DNA of 64,000 bases, taken from an uncultured Bacteroidales bacterium (GTDB taxonomy: Bacteria > Bacteroidota > Bacteroidia > Bacteroidales > UBA932). The stretch is taken from the NCBI GenBank assembly GCA_949289565.1, contig CASEOO010000016.1, positions 62,001-126,000 on the forward strand, given 5' to 3'. Below the pieces are notes generated by a model that ran no database searches, was not told the origin of the DNA, and saw only the letters and a program-made list of their open reading frames with translations. The stretch's first letter is position 1. Every line of letters begins with the position of its first letter. Below are positions 7,572 through 17,000 of the stretch, piece after piece. Position numbers and translations under genes: made by a program.

Positions 7572-8494
7572 GCAAGCAGCAAAGAGGATTAGGGAAAGGC
7601 CTGGGGGCCTTGCTGGGTGACGCTGACCTGAGCCAGATCAGGAAGCCGGTGGAATATGTGCACAAAAGCGTAGTCTCCACCGAGACCGACACAGAACGCG
7701 GCACGGCGGACATCATGCTCATACCCATAGAGATGATCGAGCCGAATCCGTTCCAGCCCAGGATGTCTTTTGACAATGAAGCACTGGAAGAACTGGCAGA
7801 CTCTATCAGGTCGCTGGGACTGATCCAGCCGGTCACTGTCAGAAGAAAATCCCAGGACAGATACCAGATTATCAGCGGAGAGCGGAGATTCAGGGCTTGC
7901 AGGATGGCAGGGATGACAGAAATTCCTGCATACATCAGAGATGCCAACGACCAGGGAATGCTGGAAATGGCCATCGTGGAAAACATCCAGAGGGAAGACC
8001 TCGACCCGATAGAAGTGGCTATGAGCTATGAACGGCTGATAGATGAATGCCATCTCACACAGGAGCAAATGGCGCTGAGGGTCGGAAAGAAAAGGGCATC
8101 CGTGACGAATTATCTGAGGCTTCTCAAGCTTCCTGCCAAAGTGCAGCACGACTTGAAAGTGGGACTGCTGTCAGTAGGGCATGCAAAAGTGCTGCTGAGC
8201 ATAGAAGACCCGAATATGCAGGAGCAGCTCTGCGACCTGGTGATAAAAGGAGGGCTGTCAGTAAGGCAGCTGGAAGAAAAAGTCAGGAAGCTCATCAGGC
8301 CGGAGCAGGAAGAAGCCCCTGTACAAGAGCTTCCGGAGCATTGGTGCCGTGTACTGGACGTAATGGGAAAATATTTCGAAAACAACATAAGCCTGAAACG
8401 CTCATCTAACGGGAAAGGATCTATGACTATTCATTTTTCATCAGACGAGGAAGTGCGGAAATTCCTGAAAATTCTGGAAGACTCCGAACTCTGA
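7568..8494 (+). CDS. parB: Chromosome partitioning protein ParB (Spo0J, Noc family)
   Basis: CTP-dependent sliding clamp that loads at parS sites and partners ParA. The 308-residue protein begins with the typical KQQRGLGKGLGALLGD ParA-interacting tail. It then has the N-terminal CTP-binding ParB fold (IEPNPFQPR near 60, GERRFRACRMAGM near 105, AIVENIQREDL near 135). The helix-turn-helix that reads parS follows (TQEQMALRVGKKRASVTNYLRLLKL, about 160-185), then the C-terminal dimerisation region. The start ATG overlaps the parA stop. It is 28 bp upstream of the DUF5683 gene. Confidence 0.96.
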   Translation: MSKQQRGLGKGLGALLGDADLSQIRKPVEYVHKSVVSTETDTERGTADIMLIPIEMIEPNPFQPRMSFDNEALEELADSIRSLGLIQPVTVRRKSQDRYQIISGERRFRACRMAGMTEIPAYIRDANDQGMLEMAIVENIQREDLDPIEVAMSYERLIDECHLTQEQMALRVGKKRASVTNYLRLLKLPAKVQHDLKVGLLSVGHAKVLLSIEDPNMQEQLCDLVIKGGLSVRQLEEKVRKLIRPEQEEAPVQELPEHWCRVLDVMGKYFENNISLKRSSNGKGSMTIHFSSDEEVRKFLKILEDSEL

Positions 8495-8522
8495 AAACAG
8501 GAACAGTCATAATCAGCACACA

Positions 8523-9497
8523 GTGAAAATAATATTAAAATATCTGCCTGTCATTATATTCTGCCTGACATTCTTTTCGGCTGCATCGCATGCGCAGTTC
8601 CGGGAAGAAGCTTTCACACAGACATACAATGACGACGCGGACACTACCGCCACGACTGACACTTCGGACAAGATGTTCACCTTCAAGGAACTGTTCGGCG
8701 GGCTGGCGCACAAGACAGACTTAAGGATAGGCACCATGTTCGCCAGCTCCATGATTATTCCTGGCATCTCGCAGATATACAACAGGGACTGGTGGAAGCT
8801 CCCTGTCGTTTATGGAGGCATCGGAGTATGTGCAGGCCTCGGCGGGCACTATCTGCATCAGTACAACACATCAAAAAAAGCATATGAAGCCGCTTACGCA
8901 GCAGACCCGAACACACCGCTAAGGATAGACTATGCGGCAAAGCAGCGGGGAACATGGCTGATGATAGGAGCTGGGCTTGTGTACTGGGGAAGCCTTATGG
9001 ACGGTGTCGCCTGCTATAAAAGCGATGTGCATCCGCACCCGGGGAGAGCTACCATATACTCCATCCTTCTGCCGGGGCTTGGCCAGGCATACAACGGGGA
9101 ATACTGGAAAATTCCCATTTACTGGGGATGCATCGCAGGGTCGATACACTTTCTGTACACAAACAATACGAACTACCAGAGATTCAAGAGGATTCACAAC
9201 GAAGCCACAAATCCTGACGTGGAATATACAGGCCCTATAGCAGCAGAGACAGCCGTATGGTACAGAGATGTGTACAGGAGGTACAGAGACTATTCGATAG
9301 TGGCCACTGCCCTGTTTTACCTTCTGCAGGTAATAGATGCCAATGTGTTCGCCTATATGCACGATTTCGAAGTGTCTGACGCCATCTCTATGAGGCTGGA
9401 GCCAGCAGTGCTCCCGGCAGACAACTTATATGCGATGACTCCGGCCACGGTGACGGGAGGAAGCAGCATCGGCTTCCGTCTGGGATTCCGTTTCTGA
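8523..9497 (+). CDS. DUF5683 domain-containing envelope protein
   Basis: A 324-residue protein with a clear signal peptide (MKIILKYLPVIIFCLTFFSA then ASHAQ), starting at a GTG. Two repeats of the DUF5683 pattern are visible. The first is MFASSMIIPGISQIYNRDWWK...VYGGIG near 80-105; the second is ATIYSILLPGLGQAYNGEYWKIPIYWG near 178-205. Hydrophobic helices follow each. The family is found next to parAB in many Bacteroidetes and its function is unknown; it is thought to be a membrane protein. Here it sits 28 bp after parB and before the lytic transglycosylase, consistent with a partition/cell-wall operon. Confidence 0.85.
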   Translation: MKIILKYLPVIIFCLTFFSAASHAQFREEAFTQTYNDDADTTATTDTSDKMFTFKELFGGLAHKTDLRIGTMFASSMIIPGISQIYNRDWWKLPVVYGGIGVCAGLGGHYLHQYNTSKKAYEAAYAADPNTPLRIDYAAKQRGTWLMIGAGLVYWGSLMDGVACYKSDVHPHPGRATIYSILLPGLGQAYNGEYWKIPIYWGCIAGSIHFLYTNNTNYQRFKRIHNEATNPDVEYTGPIAAETAVWYRDVYRRYRDYSIVATALFYLLQVIDANVFAYMHDFEVSDAISMRLEPAVLPADNLYAMTPATVTGGSSIGFRLGFRF

Positions 9498-9644
9498 CGC
9501 GCATGGAATCTGAACCATGGGCAGGACGGAGGGATGACACGTAAAAGGAAAGGAGATTTCGAAGAAATCGTAACGTTAGTTCGACGAAGTCTCTGGTACT
9601 GAGTAAAATAATTCGTTGAACTGACATTATTTAAAGAAACTTTC
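9498..9644 (+). other. 147-bp spacer before mltD
   Basis: Holds a small hairpin (GATTTC-GAA-GAAATC) about 9560-9574 and AT-rich sequence just before the transglycosylase start. No exact TAnnTTTG element is seen on the plus strand, so mltD probably relies largely on the parAB promoter. Confidence 0.3.
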
Positions 9645-11354
9645 ATGATGAAAACGATAAAATATTTATGGATAGCCATGGCATTGGCGGCAACGCCGGC
9701 ATATGCTGAAGAAGACACTGTACAGGAAAGCAGGCATGCTGGAGACGATGTAGAGAATGCGGCCAAGCCTCCTCGGAAGAAATCCGACCTGGTGAAGAAA
9801 AAATCCGACCTGATCAGAGAGAATATGACCCTGAAGATGGAGCTTGACTCACTGAGAGAAGAGCTGGCCAAACTCCAGGATGAAATGCAGACGCTTGACA
9901 GCATGGAAGTGGAGCTGCTGGATGTATATGATGAGAATGAAGATAAACTGGCCGCGGGAATGACCCCGGAAAAATATGACGCCGATGTCTCTGACAGTCT
10001 CCTGAACATCTGGTATCTGCAGCAGAAAATAGCGGAAGCGCCAGACACAGAATACGATATGGACACAGTGAGGTTTTCCTCAAATGTTCCTGACTCAGTG
10101 TATATCGAGAGAATAAAGGCCATGAACTCATTCATAGACCTGCCATATAACCAGATAGTCAAGAACTACATAGTGCTGTATTCAGAAAAAATGAAGACGC
10201 AGATGGAGCAGGTCATCGGGCTATGCTCATATTACATGCCCATCATTGAAGAAATTTTCGATGAACATGAAATTCCGCTGGAGCTTAAAGCTATGGCGGT
10301 AATAGAATCTGCCATGAATCCTAAAGCCGTATCACGTGCCGGAGCTAAAGGAATGTGGCAATTTATGTACAGCACAGCTAAAATCTACGGTCTGGACATA
10401 GACTCCTTTGTGGACGAGAGGCTCGACCCGGTGGAATCAGCACACGCCGCCGCTGAATATCTGAAAGACTCCTACAGAATATTCGGAGACTGGAATCTTG
10501 CCATCGCCTCGTACAACTGCGGCGCCGGCAATGTAAACAGAGCCATCAGGCGCAGCGGCGGTAAAAGAGCTTTCTGGGACATATACCCGTATCTGCCACG
10601 CGAAACCAGAGGGTATGTTCCCGCCTTTGTGGGCGCATTATATACCATGACCTACTACAAGGAGCACGGCATACAGCCGAAGGCAGTCGAGATGCCAGTG
10701 CACGTGGATACATTCCATATAAACAAGATGCTGCATTTCAAGCAGGTAACTGAACTGACAGGTGTGCCTCTCCAGGAGCTGAAGAATCTGAACCCTCAAT
10801 ACAAACATGAAATAGTGCCGGGGAACGAAAAGGAATATATCCTCAGGATTCCGTATACATTTACCAATGCTTTCATAGACCATGAAGACTCTCTGTACAC
10901 ATACAAGGCCAGCGAATACTTCAACCCTGTCGTAATCAAGAAAATCAAGGAAGGAGGTGACGGAGAGAGGATTATTCACAGAGTCAGAAGCGGGGAAGTC
11001 CTCGGGAAGATAGCTATCCGCTACCATGTGTCTGTCAGCCAGATCAAAAGGTGGAACAATCTGAGAAGCGACAACATCCGCATCGGGCAGAGGCTCGTAA
11101 TCTATCGCGGAGGAAAAGGACCCGTCACCGCATCGTCTTCGCAGAAAGCTGTATCTCAGCCGAATCCGCCACACAAATCCACTGTGCCGGCAGATGCGGA
11201 ATACACTGTATACACTGTCAAATCCGGAGACTCGCTCTATCTGATAGCCAAGAACTACCCAGGTGTAAGCGCCCAGAACATCATGGACTTCAACGGCATC
11301 AGCAGCCGCATAAAGCCTGGCATGAAAATAAAGATACCGAAACTGAAGCCCTGA
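9645..11354 (+). CDS. mltD: Membrane-associated lytic murein transglycosylase (MltD-like) with two LysM domains
   Basis: Exported 569-residue enzyme that cleaves the MurNAc-GlcNAc bond of peptidoglycan with formation of anhydro-MurNAc. A signal peptide (to about residue 21) is followed by a charged coiled-coil linker (about 45-100). The family 1 SLT domain has the catalytic Glu221 in AVIESAMNPKAVSRAGAKG, then GMWQFM and ASYNCGAGNVNRAI. Two C-terminal LysM peptidoglycan-binding domains lie at about 443-487 and 523-566. The pairing with parAB and DUF5683 suggests co-regulation of segregation and wall remodelling; that is inference. Confidence 0.94.
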   Translation: MMKTIKYLWIAMALAATPAYAEEDTVQESRHAGDDVENAAKPPRKKSDLVKKKSDLIRENMTLKMELDSLREELAKLQDEMQTLDSMEVELLDVYDENEDKLAAGMTPEKYDADVSDSLLNIWYLQQKIAEAPDTEYDMDTVRFSSNVPDSVYIERIKAMNSFIDLPYNQIVKNYIVLYSEKMKTQMEQVIGLCSYYMPIIEEIFDEHEIPLELKAMAVIESAMNPKAVSRAGAKGMWQFMYSTAKIYGLDIDSFVDERLDPVESAHAAAEYLKDSYRIFGDWNLAIASYNCGAGNVNRAIRRSGGKRAFWDIYPYLPRETRGYVPAFVGALYTMTYYKEHGIQPKAVEMPVHVDTFHINKMLHFKQVTELTGVPLQELKNLNPQYKHEIVPGNEKEYILRIPYTFTNAFIDHEDSLYTYKASEYFNPVVIKKIKEGGDGERIIHRVRSGEVLGKIAIRYHVSVSQIKRWNNLRSDNIRIGQRLVIYRGGKGPVTASSSQKAVSQPNPPHKSTVPADAEYTVYTVKSGDSLYLIAKNYPGVSAQNIMDFNGISSRIKPGMKIKIPKLKP

Positions 11355-12884
11355 TCAAATTTTCGAGGCGCAGTTGATGCCGTCCAGCGCAGACGAGACT
11401 ATGCCGCCGGAATACCCTGCGCCCTCGCCGCATGGATACAGCCCGGATATCTGGACATGCTCCAGAGTCTCAGGGTCGCGCGGAATCCGCACAGGAGAAG
11501 AGGTTCTGGATTCGACCCCCAGAAGCAGAGCCTCATTTGTATAGTATCCTTTCATCTTCTTGTTTCCGATATCAGGGAAAGCATATTTTAGACGTCGGGA
11601 CACACTTTCAGGAAGCAGTTCATGAAGAGGTGCATTGACCGTTCCGGGATGATAAGAAGATACCGGCAGGTTAGCAGACGGCACGCGCCTGCAGAAATCC
11701 ATCATGCGCTGTGCCGGAGCTTTCACTGAACCGGTGTATCTGAACATTGACTGCTCCACATCACGCTGGAAATGCATCAGGGAAAGAGCGCCGAATTTCG
11801 CATACTCAGGGTAATCTTCCGGCTCGACAGACACCACCACCCCGGAATTTGCCCACTTCGAATTGCGGGCTGAATTCGACATGCCGTTCAGCACCACCTC
11901 CCCGGGAGCCGTGGCAGAAGGAACAAGAATCCCTCCCGGGCACATGCAGAACGAAAACACACCGCGGCCCTCCACTTGGGTGACGAAAGAATATTCGGCC
12001 GCAGGCATATACGGCTGATATCTGCCATGATACTGAATCCTGTTTATAAGAGACTGAGGATGCTCCACTCTGACACCCAGGGCAAACCCCTTGGCCTCAA
12101 TCATCCAGCCTTTTCTGTCAAACATTTCATAAATGTCCCTGGCAGAATGGCCTGAAGCAAGAATGACTTTTCCTGCATTCCACACCCTGCCATCTGCTGA
12201 GAACACGTCGAAAGACCCGTCGCCGCGTTTCACAATATCAGACACCCGTGCTCCGAAATGATACTCCCCGCCATGTTCCACAATGCACTTCCTGATATTC
12301 TCTACTATAGCAGGCAGCCTGTCGCTGCCAATATGCGGATGGGCATCCACCAGGATATCAGGGTCAGCGCCGAAAGACACCAGCTGATACAAAACCTCCC
12401 TGATATCCCCTCTCTTCGATGACCTCGTATAAAGCTTTCCGTCAGAAAAAGTGCCTGCCCCGCCCTCGCCGAAACAGTAATTGGAATCAGAGTCCACTGT
12501 CCCGTTCCGGGACAATGCCGCCATGTCCAGCTTCCTCTGATGGACGTCTTTCCCTCTTTCCAATATTACAGGCTTTTTCCCTCGGGACAGAAGTTTCAAT
12601 GCCGCAAACATTCCTGCCGGACCGGCGCCTACAATCAGCACAGGCTCTGAACGAGAGACATCCTTGTACTCATCAAGATGATACTCTTGATAATCCTCGC
12701 CTGAGGCAAATGACTGAATCCTGTACCTGTAAAGAATCTCGTTCCTGGCATCCAGAGAACGCTTCAATATTCTATAATGGGCTACATTCCTCGCCGGCAC
12801 TCCCATGGCCTTGGCCGCCGCCGCGAGCACCTGCTCTTTTTCCAGGGCCTTGCCCACAGGCAGCGCTATCTCAAACTCTTTCAT
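11355..12884 (-). CDS. FAD-dependent oxidoreductase (COG2509 family)
   Basis: A flavoprotein of about 509 residues. A family-specific N-terminal domain (residues 1-80) is followed by the Rossmann FAD motif VGAGPAGMFAALKLLSRG near 85, ILERGKDVHQRK near 110 and CFGEGGAGTFSDGKLYTR near 135. The C-terminal ISGLYPCGEGAGYSGGI flavin-binding motif is followed by SSALDGI. The family is widespread and its substrate is unknown. The frame begins at 12920, but the ATG at 12884 (MKEFEIALPVGKALEKEQ) matches the family start and leaves a 14-bp overlap with the upstream tsaD, suggesting a two-gene operon. Confidence 0.88.
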   Translation of the reverse strand: MKEFEIALPVGKALEKEQVLAAAAKAMGVPARNVAHYRILKRSLDARNEILYRYRIQSFASGEDYQEYHLDEYKDVSRSEPVLIVGAGPAGMFAALKLLSRGKKPVILERGKDVHQRKLDMAALSRNGTVDSDSNYCFGEGGAGTFSDGKLYTRSSKRGDIREVLYQLVSFGADPDILVDAHPHIGSDRLPAIVENIRKCIVEHGGEYHFGARVSDIVKRGDGSFDVFSADGRVWNAGKVILASGHSARDIYEMFDRKGWMIEAKGFALGVRVEHPQSLINRIQYHGRYQPYMPAAEYSFVTQVEGRGVFSFCMCPGGILVPSATAPGEVVLNGMSNSARNSKWANSGVVVSVEPEDYPEYAKFGALSLMHFQRDVEQSMFRYTGSVKAPAQRMMDFCRRVPSANLPVSSYHPGTVNAPLHELLPESVSRRLKYAFPDIGNKKMKGYYTNEALLLGVESRTSSPVRIPRDPETLEHVQISGLYPCGEGAGYSGGIVSSALDGINCASKI

Positions 12885-13908
12885 GATGGAAATCAGCAAT
12901 TCTGGAGACAGGGGCCACATCCAAACCTGTCCTCTCTCCGTTCAGGTAATGAAAATATCCTGCTATGGCTATCATAGCGGCGTTGTCTGTAGTAAATTTG
13001 AATTCCGGCAGATAAGTAGTCCATCCTCGCTTGCGCCCTTCCTCAGTGACAGCGGCACGCAGGCCGCTGTTTGCTGAAACACCGCCGCCTATGGTCACCT
13101 GCCTGATGCCCGTATCCTTCGCGGCTTTCACCAGCTTGTCCATCAATATTTCTATCAAAGTCCGCTGGAAGCTGGCGCAGATATCCTCCTTGTTCTTCTC
13201 CATGAATTGCGGGTCCAGAGCCATCTGGTCACGGACAAAATACAGCAGAGACGTCTTGACACCGCTGAAGCTGTAGTCATAGCCAGGCATATGAGGCTTT
13301 GCGAAATGGAATCTGTCAGGATTACCGAGTTTCGCCAGCCTGTCCACCACGGGGCCGCCTGGATATCCGAGTCCCATCATCTTCGAACACTTGTCAAAAG
13401 CCTCGCCCACGGCATCATCTATGGTCTGCCCCAGAATTTCAAAATCCAGCGGGCTGTTCACCCGCACTATCTGGGAATTTCCTCCTGAGACCAGCAAGCA
13501 CAGATACGGAAATTCCGGATGGCGGTTCTCCTGGCCATACTGCTTGATGAAGTTTGCCAGCACATGGCCCTGGAGATGATTGACCTCCACCAGCGGCCTG
13601 TCAAGTGCAATGGAAAGCCCTTTAGCGAAGGATGTACCCACTAAAAGGGAGCCCAAAAGCCCGGGGCCTCTGGTAAAAGCTATAGCCGTGATCTCTTCCG
13701 GGCTGATGCCTGCCCTTTCTATGGCCTGGCTTACCACAGGCACAATATTCAGCTGGTGAGCCCTGGATGCCAGCTCCGGAATGACACCTCCATATGCCTT
13801 ATGCACTTCCTGGCTCGCCAGGACATTGGAAAGAAGGAAGCCGTCCTTGATGACGGCCGCCGAAGTGTCGTCGCACGACGACTCTATGCCTAAAATAATA
13901 TCTGCCAT
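12871..13908 (-). CDS. tsaD: tRNA N6-adenosine threonylcarbamoyltransferase TsaD
   Basis: Transfers the threonylcarbamoyl group from TC-AMP to A37 of ANN-decoding tRNAs, making t6A, in complex with TsaB and TsaE. The 345-residue protein has the ASKHA opening LGIESSCDDTSAAVI (6-20) and the metal-binding SRAHQLNIVPV and VNHLQGHV histidines. It also has LLVSGGNSQIV near 140 and the C-terminal GGGVSANSGLR near 275. Divergent from tamB with its own promoter element at 13995-14002. mtaB in the neighbouring operon acts on the t6A this enzyme makes. Confidence 0.97.
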   Translation of the reverse strand: MADIILGIESSCDDTSAAVIKDGFLLSNVLASQEVHKAYGGVIPELASRAHQLNIVPVVSQAIERAGISPEEITAIAFTRGPGLLGSLLVGTSFAKGLSIALDRPLVEVNHLQGHVLANFIKQYGQENRHPEFPYLCLLVSGGNSQIVRVNSPLDFEILGQTIDDAVGEAFDKCSKMMGLGYPGGPVVDRLAKLGNPDRFHFAKPHMPGYDYSFSGVKTSLLYFVRDQMALDPQFMEKNKEDICASFQRTLIEILMDKLVKAAKDTGIRQVTIGGGVSANSGLRAAVTEEGRKRGWTTYLPEFKFTTDNAAMIAIAGYFHYLNGERTGLDVAPVSRIADFHHERV

Positions 13909-13994
13909 AATTCTCTTGCTCAGTACAGCCGCCTCCTCCGTCTATTATTGGCCGGGCTTCCCAGCCAAACAAGCCTGAAGAGGTTTCTGAACGG

Positions 13995-14002
13995 CAAAAT
14001 TA
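13995..14002 (-). promoter_or_regulatory. -7 element for tsaD
   Basis: TAATTTTG on the minus strand (exact TAnnTTTG), 87 bp upstream of the tsaD ATG and back to back with the tamB element. No clear -33 box. Confidence 0.5.
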
Positions 14003-14025
14003 CGATAATTATTCGATAAAATGAT

Positions 14026-14033
14026 TAATTTTG
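14026..14033 (+). promoter_or_regulatory. -7 element for the tamB operon
   Basis: TAATTTTG, an exact TAnnTTTG match. Transcription from it would begin near 14040, which leaves about 16 nt before the proposed ATT start at 14056 and about 64 nt before the GTG at 14104. Confidence 0.55.
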
Positions 14034-14055
14034 TAGTTTGACTTAAACGACAGGC

Positions 14056-17000
14056 ATTATAATAAAGAATATACTCAAAATAATCTGGCTCACATTCGTC
14101 GCAGTGACCTCATTAGTGCTCGCAGGCATTATCGCCATCCAGCTGCCGCGGGTGCAGACTTTTATTGCTGACAAGGTCACGGAGAAAATCGAGTCCAGCC
14201 TGGACGGAGACCTGAAATTTGAAAAAATACACATCAAGCCGTTCAATGCCCTGGTCATCAAGAATGCGGCAATCATAGACAAGAATCCGGCCGCAGAAAA
14301 TGCCGACACACTTTTCAGAGCAGAATATGTCATAGCAAGGTTTTCACTTCACGGGCTTCTGGGCAGAAACGGCATGCGCATAGGCAGGGCATATATCTCC
14401 AATGCCGAAATGACGCTGGTGATCGAAGGCGCCAGGAAGAACAACCTTGCCAGAATATTCCGCATTCCCCTGCCGGACCCGGACAAACCGAAGAATGAAG
14501 ACCCCGTGTTCCATATCAGACGGGCTTCTGTATACAACATGACATTCAGGATGAAAAACACCATGCATGAAACACAGAGGTATGCCGGGCATGGAATAAA
14601 CTGGGATGACCTGGAAGTCAATGACATCAACATCGAGGCGAGGAAGATAGACTTGACAGGCCGCATTATGACAGGGGCCGTGGACTACATGTCGTTCACT
14701 GAAAAAAGCGGCTACATCTGCAGCTCGCTCACAGGAAAGGCCGCTGTCGGAAACGGAAGGGCTCTGATAGAAGAAATACGCATATCTGATCCATGGTCCG
14801 AACTGTACCTTCCCAAATATTGCATGAGCTATGAGAGCCCTCTGGACTTTTCAGACTACATCAGGAAAATACGGATGGACGGAGTCATAGAAAATTCATT
14901 TCTGGACATGAAGACTCTGTCCTTCTTCGCTCCGGGAACTGAAAAAATAAAAATGAAGGCAGTGCTTTCAGGAAGTGTTTCAGGCACAGTGGACGACCTG
15001 GCTTTCAAAGAGATGAAAATAGCCACGTCCGACAGCCTCAGGATAAACTTCGACGGGCGCATCACCGGACTTCCTGATATAACCCGAAGCCGCATCAGCC
15101 TGGATCTGCACCAGCTGAGAGGGACTTTCGCGGCAGTGGAAGCGTCTGTGAAATCTTTTTCGCCAGACAGTGAACTGGGCATCAGCAACATAGCAAATAA
15201 AACTGAACTGCGGTCCAGCGGACTCGCATCCGGGACATTGAATGATCTGGACTTGAATATCGTCGCCAGCCTCGGCTCCGGATATCTGAAAACCGGGCTG
15301 AACATCAGGAATCTCATATCTTCCAGCGAATCCATAACCATGAACGGGAATGTGCTGACGCACAATTTTGACATCGGAAAGATTCTCGGCTCCAAAATGC
15401 TGAGGCAGTGCTCCCTCCGTGCGGCTTTCATGGCAGACCTCGGAAACCGGGACGACGGTCTGCGCCTCGACATAGACTCTCTGTTCGTGGACAGGCTGCA
15501 TCTGAACGGCTATGACTACAGCATGATAGCGGCGGCCGGCACTATGGAAAAGCATGCTTTCGACGGAAGAATCGTGTGCAACGACCCGAACCTGAACTTC
15601 ATGTTCCAGGGTGTATTTTCTCTTTCTCCGCGGACCAGGAACTCTGTCTACAAGTTCTACGCAAACCTCGGCTACGCAGACCTGCATGCCCTGAATTTCG
15701 ATAAAAGAGGTGTGTCAAAAGTGTCGCTCCAGGCCAGCGCGAACTTCAACAGGCAGCAGGACGGCGACCTGCTCGGGACAATGGACATAGCAGATATTGT
15801 CCTGGAAAACAGCGCAGGACGGCATGAAATAGGAGATGTCGACATAGACTCGTATTTCGGGGATGAACTGTACAGGATGAAAATGGGCTCGTCATTCGCC
15901 GACATATCATTTGCAGGAAGTGCACAGGTGACACAATTTGTCAAAGACCTGAAAAACATCACTCTGAAAAGGGAGCTGCCTGCCCTGTTCAGGGACACGA
16001 CAAGCGTGAAGCATACGGAAAGATACCGCATAAACTACAGGAACAAAAACTCCATGGACCTGCTTGCATTTCTCTCTCCCGGCCTATATATCTCCGACAG
16101 CACGACCATGGTCATCACTGTCGACACCCTGGGTGTTTTCAGGGCTGACCTCAAATCTCCGCGCATAGCCTATAATGAAAATTATATCCGGAATATGGAG
16201 ATGAGGCTGAACAACATAAACGGCAGCCTGACAGGAGAAATCACAGGAAAAACCATAAACGCAGCCACGCTGGCACTGGAAAACAACAGCTTCAAGATGT
16301 TCGCCAGGAACAATTTCATAGGATTCGGCTGCACGTATGAGAATCCCGGAGACCTGATAAACCGCGGGGAAATCTTCATCACCGGAAATCTAAGCCGGGA
16401 TGAGGAGGACAGGCTGAACTGCCATGTACGCATGCTGCCGTCACGAGTATTCCTGAACTCCAGGGAATGGAGCATAAATCCTTCATCACTGGATATCAGA
16501 GGAAAGGACATAGACATCCGCAAGATAGAATTCACAAGCGGAGACCAGGCTGTGAGAATATCCGGAGGCTGCTCTGAATCAGCGCAGGACACGTTGACCA
16601 TGAGGCTGGAGCGCTTCGATATCTCCATCATCAACCCGCTGCTGAAAAACCGCTATGGAATCAAGGGAGCAGTGACCGGTGAAGCGAACATCATCTCGCC
16701 TGTGGAAGGCCATGGAATCATGTTTGATTTTCTCGCTGATTCCACCAGGCTGGCCGGGGCAGATGTCGGCACACTGAAGATAAAGAGCAAATGGAATGAG
16801 GGGCTGAAACGGTTTGACGCGGCCGTGGAGAACGAGATAAATGGAAAGAAAAATTTCGGCATATCCGGGAACTACACCCCGGCCACGAAAAACATCGACG
16901 CAGCAGCCGTATTGTCTGGAATGGACATCTCTTATGCCGAACCTTTCCTGAAAAGCGTTTTCAGCGATATATCCGGCCATATATCGGGAGAAATCCGGGC

